A stretch of 64,000 nucleotides of DNA from an uncultured Flavobacteriaceae bacterium (GCA_943789365.1 CALSTV010000001.1:3247343-3311342), one strand, 5' to 3'; counted from the first letter of the stretch, positions 17,888-28,262 are shown. The notes: a model not told the origin generated them from the sequence alone. Program-made: numbers and translations.

Positions 17888-19396
17888 ATGGAGAAAATAA
17901 AATCATTGATATTGTTGTTGTTATTAATTTTTCATAGTTGTCTGGAAAAGGATTCTGAAATACCTAATATCGTGCAATATGAAGATCCTGTAGTACTTCC
18001 TGATAATACAGAACCGGATGTAGTCAGAGATGATTCGGTTTTTTCAATTCTTGAAACTGACCATTTTGTAGAATTAAATGAATCTATAGAATTTGGTTCA
18101 GAATATGCTGATTCGGATGGAATGATTGTAGAATGGAATTGGGATTTTGGAGATGGGAATATTTCGACTGAGAAAAACCCAAGTCATGCTTACAGCTCGC
18201 CAGGGAAAAAAATAGTTCAATTAAACACACTGGATGTTGATGGATTGACTTTAGAATTCAAAGACTCCATTTATGCCGTGGATATTAAATGGGAATTTCC
18301 TGTAAACAACCGAATAAGATCGGTGTCTCCTGCAGTAGATGATGACGGGACCGTATATGTAGCTTTTGATGGTAAAAATCAAGGAGGTTTTTTTGATAAT
18401 GTAGTTGCTATCAATTCAGACGGGAGTCAAAAATGGGTGTATACAACTGGAGACGTTGTTAGATCAACACCGGCAATAGGTAATGATGGAAACATTTATA
18501 TAGCTTCTTATGATGATTTTTTACACGCAATAAATCCTGTTACAGGAGTTAGGGTCTGGTCTACAGATTTGGCACCGGCGAAAAATCCAAACCCCGTATA
18601 TACCTCACCGGCAATTGCGAGTGATGGTACCATCTATATTGGAACCGCCAACGATACCGATAATTTTATTGCATTAAACCCTGACGGTACAATCAAATGG
18701 AACTTACCTATTGGTGATAATGTCGACAGTACACCAGTCATTGGAGGGAATGGAATTATATATTTTGCTGCCGATAATGGAAAGATTTATGCTGTAGAAG
18801 ATACCGGAATAAGTGCTAACATCCTATGGGAAAGTACCTATGGCACGGATACATCTACAGCTTTAGCAATCGATGAATCTGGAACAGTTTATTTAGCAGG
18901 TCAAGACAAAAATAATAGTGCAAGTTTGGGGATAATAATTGCTTATAATAATGATGGTACGGTTAAATGGTCACATAGCACGATTGGTCCAATAACACAA
19001 GGAGGTATTGCCGTTGCTAATGACCACATTTATGTCGGTACCAAAAGCCCTGAGTTATTTTCTTTTACTATGGACGGGGAAATAGAATGGGTATATACAG
19101 ATTTTGAAAATGTGATAGGAACCAATCCGGCTGTTGATGAAATGGGTAATATTTACGTAGGTGATGATAATGGAGATTTGAGTGTGCTTACAAAAGAAGG
19201 AATATTGACATTTAGAATAAATTTAGGAAACAAGGCTTGGTCGTCACCTACAATAGGTGAAGATGGTGTAGTATACTTTGGAGTCGATCAGGAGGGGAGT
19301 ACTTCTGGAATATTTTATGCCCTAGAAACTGGTTTGACTCCATTTCCTTCTGGTTGGCCTATGAAGAGTAGAAATAGTAAACATCAAGGACGTTAA
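17888..19396 (+). CDS. PKD domain plus PQQ-like beta-propeller surface lipoprotein, locus 1
   Basis: The signal peptide ends in a lipobox FHSC (Cys18) followed by LEKDSE. One PKD domain spans about residues 54-134, marked by WNWDFGDGNIS and NPSHAYSSPGKKIVQL. Residues 140-500 form a PQQ-like beta-propeller of repeated blades, each with a phrase such as SPAVDDDGTVYVAF, TPAIGNDGNIYIAS or SPAIASDGTIYIGT. No catalytic residues were recognised, so a binding role is more likely than an enzymatic one. A gene with the same domain order follows SusD in locus 2, so I infer a surface binding protein in the SusE/SusF position. Confidence 0.88.
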   Translation: MEKIKSLILLLLLIFHSCLEKDSEIPNIVQYEDPVVLPDNTEPDVVRDDSVFSILETDHFVELNESIEFGSEYADSDGMIVEWNWDFGDGNISTEKNPSHAYSSPGKKIVQLNTLDVDGLTLEFKDSIYAVDIKWEFPVNNRIRSVSPAVDDDGTVYVAFDGKNQGGFFDNVVAINSDGSQKWVYTTGDVVRSTPAIGNDGNIYIASYDDFLHAINPVTGVRVWSTDLAPAKNPNPVYTSPAIASDGTIYIGTANDTDNFIALNPDGTIKWNLPIGDNVDSTPVIGGNGIIYFAADNGKIYAVEDTGISANILWESTYGTDTSTALAIDESGTVYLAGQDKNNSASLGIIIAYNNDGTVKWSHSTIGPITQGGIAVANDHIYVGTKSPELFSFTMDGEIEWVYTDFENVIGTNPAVDEMGNIYVGDDNGDLSVLTKEGILTFRINLGNKAWSSPTIGEDGVVYFGVDQEGSTSGIFYALETGLTPFPSGWPMKSRNSKHQGR

Positions 19397-19430
19397 ACTA
19401 CAAGATGTTGTACGAATTAAAGTTTATTTT

Positions 19431-20817
19431 ATGAATTGTTATTTGAACATTAGACATTTTTGGCCTCTGATTGGAATCTGCAATTTTTTATTTGCTCAGA
19501 CTGAAGTTAATTTTAAAACTACAAGCGGAACCATATCAGAAATTTTGGGTAGTTATCAAATACCGCTTTCTATAGTTGGTGAAGATATGGGCTATCCTAC
19601 AACAGTTGAGGTTCACTTGACTAGTGATAACGCAGAAGATATCAATAATTATCAAACACAGACGATAAGTTTTCCTACCCAATGAAGGAAGTGATCAAAA
19701 CCTCACCATAACAATTACAAATGATGCTATCGTAGAAGTGAATCAATCTTTAAGATTTGAATTGAAGAATATTTCAGGAGGTAATAATGCCGTTTTAGGG
19801 GATAAAATTGTATTTGATTTAACCATTATTGATGATGAAATATTGCATCCTGGTGATGTAATTATAAACGAAATTATGTATGATCCGATGAGTTCTCCGG
19901 AACAAGAATGGATTGAATTAAAGAACACTACCGATGCTACGATCGATTTGGGAGGGTTTTATCTTACAGATGACGGCAACTACCCGGCAACAGGAGAAGG
20001 AGATTTTGTTGTTCCTGAGGGAATCGAATTGGATGCTGGGGGGTACATAGTATTCATGACTAATGGCATTCCCGATAGTAACAATGAAATTTCAAATACG
20101 CTTCTAATAGACGTAGAAACAGGAAGTCGAACTATAGGAATGGCATTGGGAAACGGATTAGACAATGTTGAGGCCCCTTCCACTATGAGAGACTTGTCAT
20201 TGGCACTCAAATTTAATACTGTTTCTAATGACAAATTAAGAGATGTACTTGAACTGACACTGGGAGCATCATGTATGGATAGAAATGACATACTTAATGG
20301 AGAACAAACTTCGTATCCAAAAAATGAATTGCATGTCGGTATAATCCAAATAGAGAATGTATTAGAAGCACATTTATTAAGTACTTTAAATACGAAAGGG
20401 ATGAAAGAAGTTTTTGCAGATATTATTGTAGATCATTTTATGTCAAATGTCAGTTATGATAATGTCGAAAGGCTCATATACGAGGAAAATGTTATAGGTA
20501 GAACTTATGAGTTTTCGCCGTTAGTTGTTCTTTTTGAAGAAAGTGACTTAGCATGGATTTATGAAGCAAGAGATGAAATAAATAGGAGGCTAGTACAATA
20601 CAACGAAGAACTTGGAACTAATTATTCCTTGAGCGTTGATAGTGATCCTGAAAATTACATACCTCATGCAACCGTTTTGCATAGAGACACTATGGCTGAT
20701 TTTCAGTTTTCGGATCAAGAAAAAAATGAATTTATCTCAAAATACTGGATGTGTGGAATCACAACTGAGACCAATGAATTAACTCTTAGAATTCCTGATT
20801 GGGAATTTTTTGAATAA
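19431..20817 (+). pseudogene. Frameshifted Calx-beta / lamin-tail / 2H-like chimeric secreted protein
   Basis: Two frames, 19431-19685 and one continuing to 20817, form one gene split by an extra C in the CCC run at 19678-19680. Deleting one C gives an uninterrupted 461-residue product. Paralogous DNA at 21234 has the expected reading FPANDGSDQ at this point. Domains are a signal peptide ending FLFAQ, a Calx-beta-like domain, and a lamin-tail domain (VIINEIMYDP, EWIELKNTT). The lamin-tail domain breaks off near residue 250 and is replaced by a domain related to the lipoprotein at 16144, with ELHVGI, PHATVL and the end LRIPDWEFFE. The chimera lacks the T9SS tail of its paralogue. It is either a pseudogene or a sequencing indel. 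Confidence 0.8.
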
Positions 20818-20981
20818 CAAAAGAATACTAAACTCATTACTGTCGACTTAATAAAATGGTATTTCTCTTTATTGGAAATTGACAATAGAATATGGCCCCA
20901 TACTAAGGGAATGAAATAATTGCTAATGAAATTAAGATACTAATAAAAGTAAAAAGAATTAAATTTTAAAACTATAGAATT

Positions 20982-23063
20982 ATGAAGAATTATTTACTCA
21001 AAAAGGTCTTTACCTTATTTGTTATTTTTATTGTATACCCGACTTTATTATTGGGTCAGACAACAGTTAATTTTAAAGAAACGGAGGCTACTATAAATGA
21101 GATTGATGGAACCTATTTGTTAGAACTCTCAATTGTGTTACCCGATGTAAATAATGACACAACAGTTGATGTAGCATTGTTTATTGGTAACGCTGAAGAT
21201 ATCAACAATTATAGTATGCAAACAGTAACCTTTCCAGCCAATGACGGAAGCGATCAAAGTATTACTTTGACAATAACAGATGATGCTATTATAGAAGTTA
21301 ACCAATCCCTAAGATTCGAGCTAATAAATGTCTTAGGGGGAAACAGTGCAATTATTGGTCAGAATTCAACATTCGATTTATCAATTACTGATGACGAAAT
21401 ACTAAATACTGGCGATATAATTATTAATGAAATTATGTATGATCCGGCGAGTTCTCCGGAAGAAGAATGGATTGAATTAAAAAATATTACTGAAGCAACG
21501 ATAGATATAGGAGGTTTTTATATCACTGATGACGATGTATACCCGGCAGCAGGAGAAGGTGATTTTGTAATTCCGTCAAATACAGAATTGGGTGCGGGAG
21601 ACTATTTAGTAGTAATGACAAGTAACAGACCTGACAATGCCAAAGATATCCCAAACGAGTTACTTATTGATGCAAGTACAGGTTTTCAGTCGGGAGGATT
21701 GGGGTCTTTGGCTAACAGTGGAGACAATATTGCTCTGTATTCAAATGCAGATGGCTCAGGTATTCTCATTGATGGTTCTTTGACTATCTATTATACAGAT
21801 GCTGCATCAAATGGAGGTTCCATTGAAAGAAATGTAAGTGGTAATTATCAAGATCAGTGGCAGGCTTCAATCTACCCATATAATGGTTCTTCAGTGTTTT
21901 ACGGTACACCAGGTTTTGAAAATTCAAATGTGGCAGGAACCTATGTCAACTTTAAAGATACTGATGTAACTATAAATGAAGCCGATGGAACTTATGCAAT
22001 AGAGCTTTCCATTGTGTCCCCCGATACGAACAATGACACTACAGTTGATGTAGTATTGTCTAGTGGTAATGCCGAAGACATCAACAATTATACTGCGCAA
22101 ACAGTAACCTTTCCGGCTAACGACGGAAGTAATCAAAGTGTTATTTTGACACTAACAAATGACGACATTGTAGAAGTAAATCAATTCCTAAGATTTGAAT
22201 TGACCAATGTGACTGGAGGAAATAATGCCATTTTTGGACATAAAAAAGTATTTGATTTAACAGTTACTGATGATGAAACACTTAATATGGGTGATATAAT
22301 TATTAATGAAATTATGTATGATCCGGCGAGTTCTCCTGAAGAAGAATGGATTGAATTAAAAAATACTACTGAAGCAACGATAGATATAGGAGGTTTTTAT
22401 ATCACCGATGACGAAGTATATCCGGCAGAAGGAGAAGGTGATTTTGTGATTCCGTCAAATACAGAATTGGGTGCGGGAGAGTATTTAGTAGTAATGACAA
22501 GTAACAGACCTGACAATGCCGACGATATCCTAAACGAGTTACTTATTGATGCAAGTACAGGTTTTCAGTCGGGAGGATTGGGGTCTTTGGCTAACAGTGG
22601 AGACAATATTGCTCTGTATTCAAATGCAGATGGCTCAGGTATTCTCATTGATGGTTCTTTGACTATCTATTATACAGATGCTGCATTAAATGGAGGTTCC
22701 ATTGAAAGAAATGTAAGTGGTAATTATCAAGATGAGTGGCAGGCTTCAACCCTATCAAATGACGGTTCATCAGTGTTTTTTGGCACCCCTGGATTTGAGA
22801 ATTCAACAACATTAACAGCAGGGGATTCCGTAGAAAATAATATTTCAAAGTTGGTGCATCCAAACCCAACCACTGGATCTGTAACTATTAATATTGCACC
22901 AAGCCAGGTATCAAAATTAACGTTATTAGATTTTACCGGAAGGGTGCTTATGAGCGTTCAAAACCAAAACACAATAAATATTTCTCAATATGAAGTAGGG
23001 AGTTATCTATTAAAGATTGAATGTCTTGATTATACGATAGTTAGGAGTGTTGTTAAAATATAA
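20982..23063 (+). CDS. Secreted Calx-beta / lamin-tail repeat protein with T9SS sorting domain
   Basis: This 693-residue protein has a signal peptide (residues 1-25) and two copies of a 293-residue module, each a Calx-beta-like domain followed by a lamin-tail domain. It ends in a type IX secretion sorting domain (about 620-693; HPNPTTGSVTIN, then LLDFTGRVLM and GSYLLKIECL). Lamin-tail domains are common in secreted nucleases and phosphatases of marine bacteria, where they are thought to bind substrate or surfaces; no catalytic motif is visible here. It follows the related broken chimera and precedes the alkaline phosphatase by 64 bases. It is probably a surface-displayed binding or scaffold protein of locus 1. 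Confidence 0.87.
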   Translation: MKNYLLKKVFTLFVIFIVYPTLLLGQTTVNFKETEATINEIDGTYLLELSIVLPDVNNDTTVDVALFIGNAEDINNYSMQTVTFPANDGSDQSITLTITDDAIIEVNQSLRFELINVLGGNSAIIGQNSTFDLSITDDEILNTGDIIINEIMYDPASSPEEEWIELKNITEATIDIGGFYITDDDVYPAAGEGDFVIPSNTELGAGDYLVVMTSNRPDNAKDIPNELLIDASTGFQSGGLGSLANSGDNIALYSNADGSGILIDGSLTIYYTDAASNGGSIERNVSGNYQDQWQASIYPYNGSSVFYGTPGFENSNVAGTYVNFKDTDVTINEADGTYAIELSIVSPDTNNDTTVDVVLSSGNAEDINNYTAQTVTFPANDGSNQSVILTLTNDDIVEVNQFLRFELTNVTGGNNAIFGHKKVFDLTVTDDETLNMGDIIINEIMYDPASSPEEEWIELKNTTEATIDIGGFYITDDEVYPAEGEGDFVIPSNTELGAGEYLVVMTSNRPDNADDILNELLIDASTGFQSGGLGSLANSGDNIALYSNADGSGILIDGSLTIYYTDAALNGGSIERNVSGNYQDEWQASTLSNDGSSVFFGTPGFENSTTLTAGDSVENNISKLVHPNPTTGSVTINIAPSQVSKLTLLDFTGRVLMSVQNQNTINISQYEVGSYLLKIECLDYTIVRSVVKI
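21063..22820 (+). repeat. Two tandem 879-bp coding repeats
   Basis: The Calx-beta plus lamin-tail module repeats with a spacing of exactly 879 bases (for example 21422 and 22301). The Calx-beta halves have diverged noticeably, whereas the lamin-tail halves (about 21420-21840 and 22299-22720) are almost identical, suggesting recent conversion or a late re-duplication of that half. Confidence 0.9.
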
Positions 23064-23127
23064 TTGAACAAAGGAATTTAACAAAAGAAGAATTCATAAA
23101 TGTTTTTGAATCTATAATGTAATTTAA

Positions 23128-24765
23128 ATGATTAAAAGAATAGGATTAGTCGGATTGTTGGTCATATGTTCATGTAAACCAAAACAAGAAGAAGAGGTGA
23201 ATGTACGCCCTAAATTAATCATTGGTGTTGTTATTGATCAAATGCGGGCAGAATATCTGTACCGTTTTGAAAATAATTATTCTGATGATGGTTTCAAGCG
23301 TTTAATGAGTGAAGGGTTTCATGTAAAGAACGCACACTATAATTATTTACCAACTGCCACAGGTCCTGGACATAGTTCCATCTATACAGGGACCACACCT
23401 GCCAATCATGGTATAGTAGCAAATGAATGGTACGATAATAAATTAGAAAGAGTTGTGTATTGTGCTGAAGACAGTATGGTGTTTCTTGCGGATAAATTTA
23501 AGATGTACAAAAAAGTAAGTTCATTTTCAAGATCACCAAAAAAATTACAGGTAACAACCATAACAGACGAGCTAAAATTATTTTCAAACGGGCGTTCAAA
23601 AGTAATAGGTGTATCTTTAAAGGATAGAGGGGCTATATTTCCTGCGGGGCATTTAGCCGATGCTGCATACTGGTATAACGGTCTAAACGGAAAGTTTGTA
23701 ACCAGTACTTATTATAAAGAAAAGTTACCCTTATGGTTACAAGAGTTTAATAACAAAAAAATTCCGGATTCATTGTTGGGTTTAACCTGGGATACATTGC
23801 TGCCGATTCAAGAATACACGAACAGTGAACCGGATAATGCCCCGTTTGAAAAACGTTTTATAGGAAGGAAAAATAACACGTTTCCATATGATTTAAAAAA
23901 AATAAGCGAAAAGAATGAAGGACATGGTTTATTGATGGAAGTGCCACAAGGAAATACACTATTGACAGAATTGGTAAAAGCTGCAGTAGTTGGAGAACAG
24001 TTAGGAAAAGGAGTTGAAACTGATTTTTTAACGATAAGTTATTCTAGTACTGATTATATTGGTCATCATTTTGGAATTCGTTCCAAAGAACTGGAAGATA
24101 CTTATGTACGTATGGACAGAGAAATAGAAACGCTACTGAATTCTTTAGATAAAGAAGTAGGAAAAGGAAATTACACCTTGTTTTTAACAGCAGATCATGG
24201 TGGTAGTGATCATCCACCGTTTCTGGTATCAAAGAAATTGCCGGGGAAATTTTATGACCCACAAGAAATAAAAAGAAAACTCAATAATTATTTATTTGAA
24301 AAATTTGGAGTCAAACAACTTATCTCTTTTATGGATAAAACGCAAATTTATATAGCGGATAATGACCTCTCAAAAGAGAAATTATATAATGAAATAATTG
24401 CCTATTTACATACTGTGGAAGGCATTCAGGAAGTCTTTGCACCAACACTTAAAACACAGGCATTGAGTAACAGTACACTAAGTGATTTTATTAAGAATAG
24501 CTACCATTCAGATGAGTCGGGAGCTATACTTTATCATATGACTCCTGGATTCATGGAACAGCGAATGTATGGAACAACACACGGCAATGCATCTACAGGT
24601 GACACACATGTACCTTTATTATGGTATGGTGCAAAAATTCCAAAAGGTTCCATTGTAAAAAGAATAAATATTACTCAGATAGTTCCTTCCTTATCTTTTC
24701 TGTTTAACATTCCATTGCCCAATAGATCGGATAGAACTCCGATAGAGGAATTATTTCAAGATTGA
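23128..24765 (+). CDS. PafA-like alkaline phosphatase lipoprotein
   Basis: A 545-residue member of the alkaline phosphatase superfamily. The signal peptide ends in VICSC (Cys16). The metal ligand Asp37 is in GVVIDQMRAEYLY, and the nucleophile Thr lies in LPTATGPGHSSIYTG (residue 76 or 78). The motif SLKDRGAI near residue 165 supplies the Lys/Arg pair typical of the PafA phosphomonoesterase. Zinc ligands are in TADHGGSDHPPF and GDTHVPLLWYG. PafA enzymes release phosphate from many monoesters and are the main phosphatase of many flavobacteria. As last gene of locus 1 it could remove phosphate from the glycerol-3-phosphate or other monoesters made by the phosphodiesterase. Confidence 0.93.
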   Translation: MIKRIGLVGLLVICSCKPKQEEEVNVRPKLIIGVVIDQMRAEYLYRFENNYSDDGFKRLMSEGFHVKNAHYNYLPTATGPGHSSIYTGTTPANHGIVANEWYDNKLERVVYCAEDSMVFLADKFKMYKKVSSFSRSPKKLQVTTITDELKLFSNGRSKVIGVSLKDRGAIFPAGHLADAAYWYNGLNGKFVTSTYYKEKLPLWLQEFNNKKIPDSLLGLTWDTLLPIQEYTNSEPDNAPFEKRFIGRKNNTFPYDLKKISEKNEGHGLLMEVPQGNTLLTELVKAAVVGEQLGKGVETDFLTISYSSTDYIGHHFGIRSKELEDTYVRMDREIETLLNSLDKEVGKGNYTLFLTADHGGSDHPPFLVSKKLPGKFYDPQEIKRKLNNYLFEKFGVKQLISFMDKTQIYIADNDLSKEKLYNEIIAYLHTVEGIQEVFAPTLKTQALSNSTLSDFIKNSYHSDESGAILYHMTPGFMEQRMYGTTHGNASTGDTHVPLLWYGAKIPKGSIVKRINITQIVPSLSFLFNIPLPNRSDRTPIEELFQD

Positions 24766-24843
24766 TGGATATTTTCGGACTAAATAAAAATTATTGATTT
24801 GCATAAAAAGTGCATCTAAATTTAATAAATCCAATATCTTTAA

Positions 24844-24965
24844 TGAAACTGTCTCAAAACGGAGGCAAGTTTTTTTACTGATAATCAGGTGCAAGAACGC
24901 AAGCTCAAACCTTATTATCAACCACAGAATTAGTTTTTCCATATGGTATAGAAGAACTTATTGCG
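24844..24965 (+). mobile_element. Remnant of an insertion sequence: end repeat plus transposase N-terminal fragment
   Basis: GAAACTGTCTCAAAA at 24845-24859 resembles terminal repeats of IS elements common in Bacteroidota. Downstream, two frames give pieces that look like the start of an IS1182-type transposase: QERKLKPYYQPQ (about 24890-24926) and, one frame over, ELVFPYGIEELIA (24927-24965). The fragment stops exactly where the second copy of the direct repeat begins. No downstream transposase part or second end was found. The assignment is by resemblance only. Confidence 0.5.
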
Positions 24966-26229
24966 GATGAGCACCGATTGGCAAAACCAAACAACAGACA
25001 TTGTACCGCTATTGGATGCTGTATTGGAATCGATTCCAGAATCACCATATAACGAAGGAACGCCTCAAATGCAAATTACTTCTTTAGACTTTTCTTCATT
25101 TACAGGGAGAATTGCCATAGGACGTATTTTCCGTGGAGATCTTGAGGTAGGGAAAGACTATATGCTTTGTAAAGCAGATGGCACGACTAAAAAAGTGAGA
25201 ATAAAAGAATTACACGTATTTGAAGGAATGGGGAAAGCCCAGGTAGATAAAGTACGTTGTGGAGATATTTGTGCAATAACAGGAATTGATGGTTTTGAAA
25301 TAGGAGATACTATTGCAGACCTTGAAAATCCTGAAGCTTTGCCAAGAACAGAAATCGACCAACCTACAATGAGTATGTTGTTTACGATTAACAATTCTCC
25401 TTTCTTTGGTAAAGAAGGAAAATTTGTTACTTCTCGTCACTTACGTGACAGATTGTTTAAGGAATTGGAAAAGAATTTGGCACTACGTGTTGAAACTACT
25501 GATTCTGAAGATAAATTTAATGTATTCGGACGTGGGGTTCTGCATTTGTCTGTATTGATTGAAACCATGCGTCGTGAAGGCTATGAGCTTCAAGTTGGTC
25601 GTCCACAAGTGATTTTTAGAGAAATTGACGGTAAAAAATGTGAACCTTTTGAAACATTGGTGATTGATGTACCGGAAGATGTGGCTTCAAAAGCTGTGAA
25701 CTTAGTATCCTTGCGTAAAGGAGATTTAATGGTGATGGAACCTAAAGGAGACTTACAGCATTTAGAGTTCAACATTCCTTCTAGAGGATTGATTGGATTG
25801 AGAAATAAAATTTTAACGGCAACTGCTGGTCAGGCAATTGTAAATCACAGATTTAGTGAATATGCTCCTTACAAAGGAGACTTTAGTGAAGAAGAGAAGG
25901 GAGCTATTGTTTCTGCAGCGGCAGGTAAAGCAACTGCTTATGCTTTAGACCGTTTACAAGACCGTGGAAAATTCTTTATCGATATCAATGAAGAAATTTA
26001 TATAGGTCAAGTAATTGGTGAAAACAGCAAGGCAGAAGATATGTCTGTAAACCTTATCAAAGGAAAGCAATTGACAAATATGAGAAAATCAGGAACAGAT
26101 GATGCGATGAAGATTGCGCCAAAAATTGATTTCTCCTTGGAAGAATGTATGGAATACATCCGAGTAGATGAATACTTAGAGGTAACACCAGAAAGTTTAA
26201 GAATGCGTAAAATTACCTTTAAGGGATAA
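24965..26229 (+). pseudogene. typA: 5'-truncated typA/bipA copy
   Basis: This copy lacks the first 168 codons of typA and with them the whole nucleotide-binding core (P-loop, switch regions, NKVD). An ATG happens to fall at 24969 in frame, so a 422-residue fragment beginning MSTDWQNQ could be made. It would contain only the elongation-factor-like and BipA C-terminal domains. It has no typA promoter; any transcription would come from the transposase remnant or from locus 1. I saw no substitution relative to the full-length copy, so the truncation appears recent or the sequence is kept alike by conversion. Confidence 0.9.
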
Positions 26230-26246
26230 TTTCGCTATTACATCCT

Positions 26247-26284
26247 AAAAAAATCCATACATATATCGTGTATGGATTTTTTTT
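26247..26284. terminator. Bidirectional terminator, copy 2
   Basis: Identical to the hairpin at 8305-8342: nine-base stem with flanking A-run and T-run between the truncated typA and the second rmuC. Confidence 0.88.
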
Positions 26285-26312
26285 GAAGTCAATTCATTAC
26301 TTAGGCGAAAGG

Positions 26313-27704
26313 TTAATCATTTTGGGCTCTTTCAATACTGGATTCGGGAAGCGATTTTTTTGCTTTGGCTCCCAATTTTTTGATTTTTTCTACACTGGTC
26401 ACAAGATTTCCTTTACCATCGTGGAGCTTATTCATAGCCGCACTGTAATCTTTTTTTGTATCGTCCATCTTCCTACCAATTTTCAGTAAGTCGTTATACA
26501 AACCTTCAAATTTATCGTACAGCGCTCCGGCTTGTCTTGCAATTTCCAGCGCATTACGTTGTTGCTTCTCGTTTTGCCACATACTATCGATGGTTCTCAA
26601 GGTAGCAAGTAAAGTGGATGGCGTAACGATGACAATATTCTTAACAAAGGCCGTATTGTACAATTGGTTGTCTCTTTCTAAAGCCACTGCAAATGCAGGT
26701 TCTATAGGAATGAAAAGTAAGACAAAATCGGGAGATTCAATTTGATGTAAGTCTTCATATTTCTTAGCACTTAACTGTTCTACATGACGTTTTAAAGAAT
26801 CCACATGTTCTTTTAGAAACTTCATCTTTTCATTCTCTTCTTCGCTATTCACGTATTGCTCATAAGCAGTTAAAGAAACCTTAGAGTCAATCACCATTTT
26901 TCTATTATCGGGAAGGTTGATAATAACATCTGGTCGCAAACGTGTTTTTCCCTCTTCTTCAGTAGCAAAACTTTTCTCCAGATCATATTCCCGCCCCTTT
27001 TCCAAACCGGATTTTTCCAAAACACGTTCTAAGATTAGTTCTCCCCAATTTCCTTGCACTTTAGAATCTCCTTTCAAAGCTTTGGTGAGGTTGATGGCTT
27101 CTTGGCTCATTTTCAGATTCAATTTTTCCAAGCCTTCTATTTGTTGTTTAAGTGCTGCATTTCTATCGATACTTTCCTTATTAGTATCCTCCACTTTTTT
27201 TTCAAAGTTTTGAATTTTCTCTTTTAAAGGATTCAATATCTCATTGATACTTTCTTTGTTTTGGACTTTGAATTTGGTCGATTTTTCATCGAGAATTTTA
27301 TTCGCCAGATTTTCAAACTCTTTGCTGAATTTATCTTGAAGTTTTTCAACTTCACTTTTGTTCTCTTTTAGTTTCTGAGAACTGTGCTGAAGTGCTGCTT
27401 CCAATTTTGCTATAGCAATGGAAAGGTCGTTGTTTGTTGTTCGCAACGCTTCAATATCTTTGTTTTTGGAAATCCTGAGTTCCTCTTGTTTGTCAACGAG
27501 TTGTTTGATGGTGTTTTCTGTTTGCTCTTTTTCTATTTCAACACGAGCGGTGTAGTCAGTAAACTTTTGTATGGATAGCTTATTTTTCTCTTCAAGCGCA
27601 GAAAGCGATTTTTCAAATGTTAACTTCGACTGAAGCCTGCCTATAAAATATCCAATCCCTAGGGATAAAAGCACAGCAATGAAAACAAAAACAGTAGTTA
27701 GCAT
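26313..27704 (-). CDS. rmuC: RmuC family DNA recombination protein (copy 2)
   Basis: The product is identical to the RmuC at 8371-9762: one N-terminal membrane segment, a long coiled coil, and the RmuC nuclease-like domain with GNWGELILERVLEKSG and IINLPDNRKMVIDSKV. Promoter box and terminator are duplicated too, so both copies should be expressed. The gene dose is therefore doubled unless the duplication is an assembly artefact. Confidence 0.94.
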   Translation of the reverse strand: MLTTVFVFIAVLLSLGIGYFIGRLQSKLTFEKSLSALEEKNKLSIQKFTDYTARVEIEKEQTENTIKQLVDKQEELRISKNKDIEALRTTNNDLSIAIAKLEAALQHSSQKLKENKSEVEKLQDKFSKEFENLANKILDEKSTKFKVQNKESINEILNPLKEKIQNFEKKVEDTNKESIDRNAALKQQIEGLEKLNLKMSQEAINLTKALKGDSKVQGNWGELILERVLEKSGLEKGREYDLEKSFATEEEGKTRLRPDVIINLPDNRKMVIDSKVSLTAYEQYVNSEEENEKMKFLKEHVDSLKRHVEQLSAKKYEDLHQIESPDFVLLFIPIEPAFAVALERDNQLYNTAFVKNIVIVTPSTLLATLRTIDSMWQNEKQQRNALEIARQAGALYDKFEGLYNDLLKIGRKMDDTKKDYSAAMNKLHDGKGNLVTSVEKIKKLGAKAKKSLPESSIERAQND

Positions 27705-27745
27705 ATTTTTTAGATAATTTGAATTGAAGAAAAGTCCATTCTTTA

Positions 27746-27753
27746 CAAATTTA
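27746..27753 (-). promoter_or_regulatory. -7 promoter box for rmuC (copy 2)
   Basis: Same TAAATTTG on the minus strand as in copy 1, at the same distance from the ATG. Confidence 0.45.
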
Positions 27754-28262
27754 GAAGATTAAAATTGAATTTATAACAATCCACTTTTTTTTTGTCATTC
27801 TTTTTTTGAAAACATTGTATTAGGCGCTGTTTGTGACCTTTCTGTGTTGTAAAATAGATTCAATTACTTATGCATTCATAGTGCAATCTCATCGAAAACA
27901 CTTGTGTATACATGTTTATAATTCTGTTTTGTGAATGTTTTTTAGCGTTTTGTTGTTACCTTTATGTTATTCATTGTCTTATTCTAAGACAGTTTGTTTT
28001 TTACAGGTTAGTACTAGTTTTGATAAAAAGCTCGAAAACCAGCCTAATTCACCACCCGCATATTGTTGTATATTCATTGCTATTGAAGAAAATTATATGT
28101 TCGTTCTTTGTTCTATATAACGACTGTTAAGTTATGTTGATATAACATAGTTGTTTAGTGTTTTGGTGTGAATAGATTTCTTTTCTTTGAAGAATATGGG
28201 ATATAGGCATATAATGACAAAGTTTAAAAGATGGTTATTAATGTTTAGTAATTGTATTTGAT
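27754..28262. other. Intergenic region between divergent rmuC and AraC-like gene (copy 2)
   Basis: Duplicate of 9812-10320 with four substitutions. It contains the 16-mer TATACATGTTTATAAT at 27907-27922 and the same short signal-peptide-like frame (27935). No supported gene. Confidence 0.6.
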
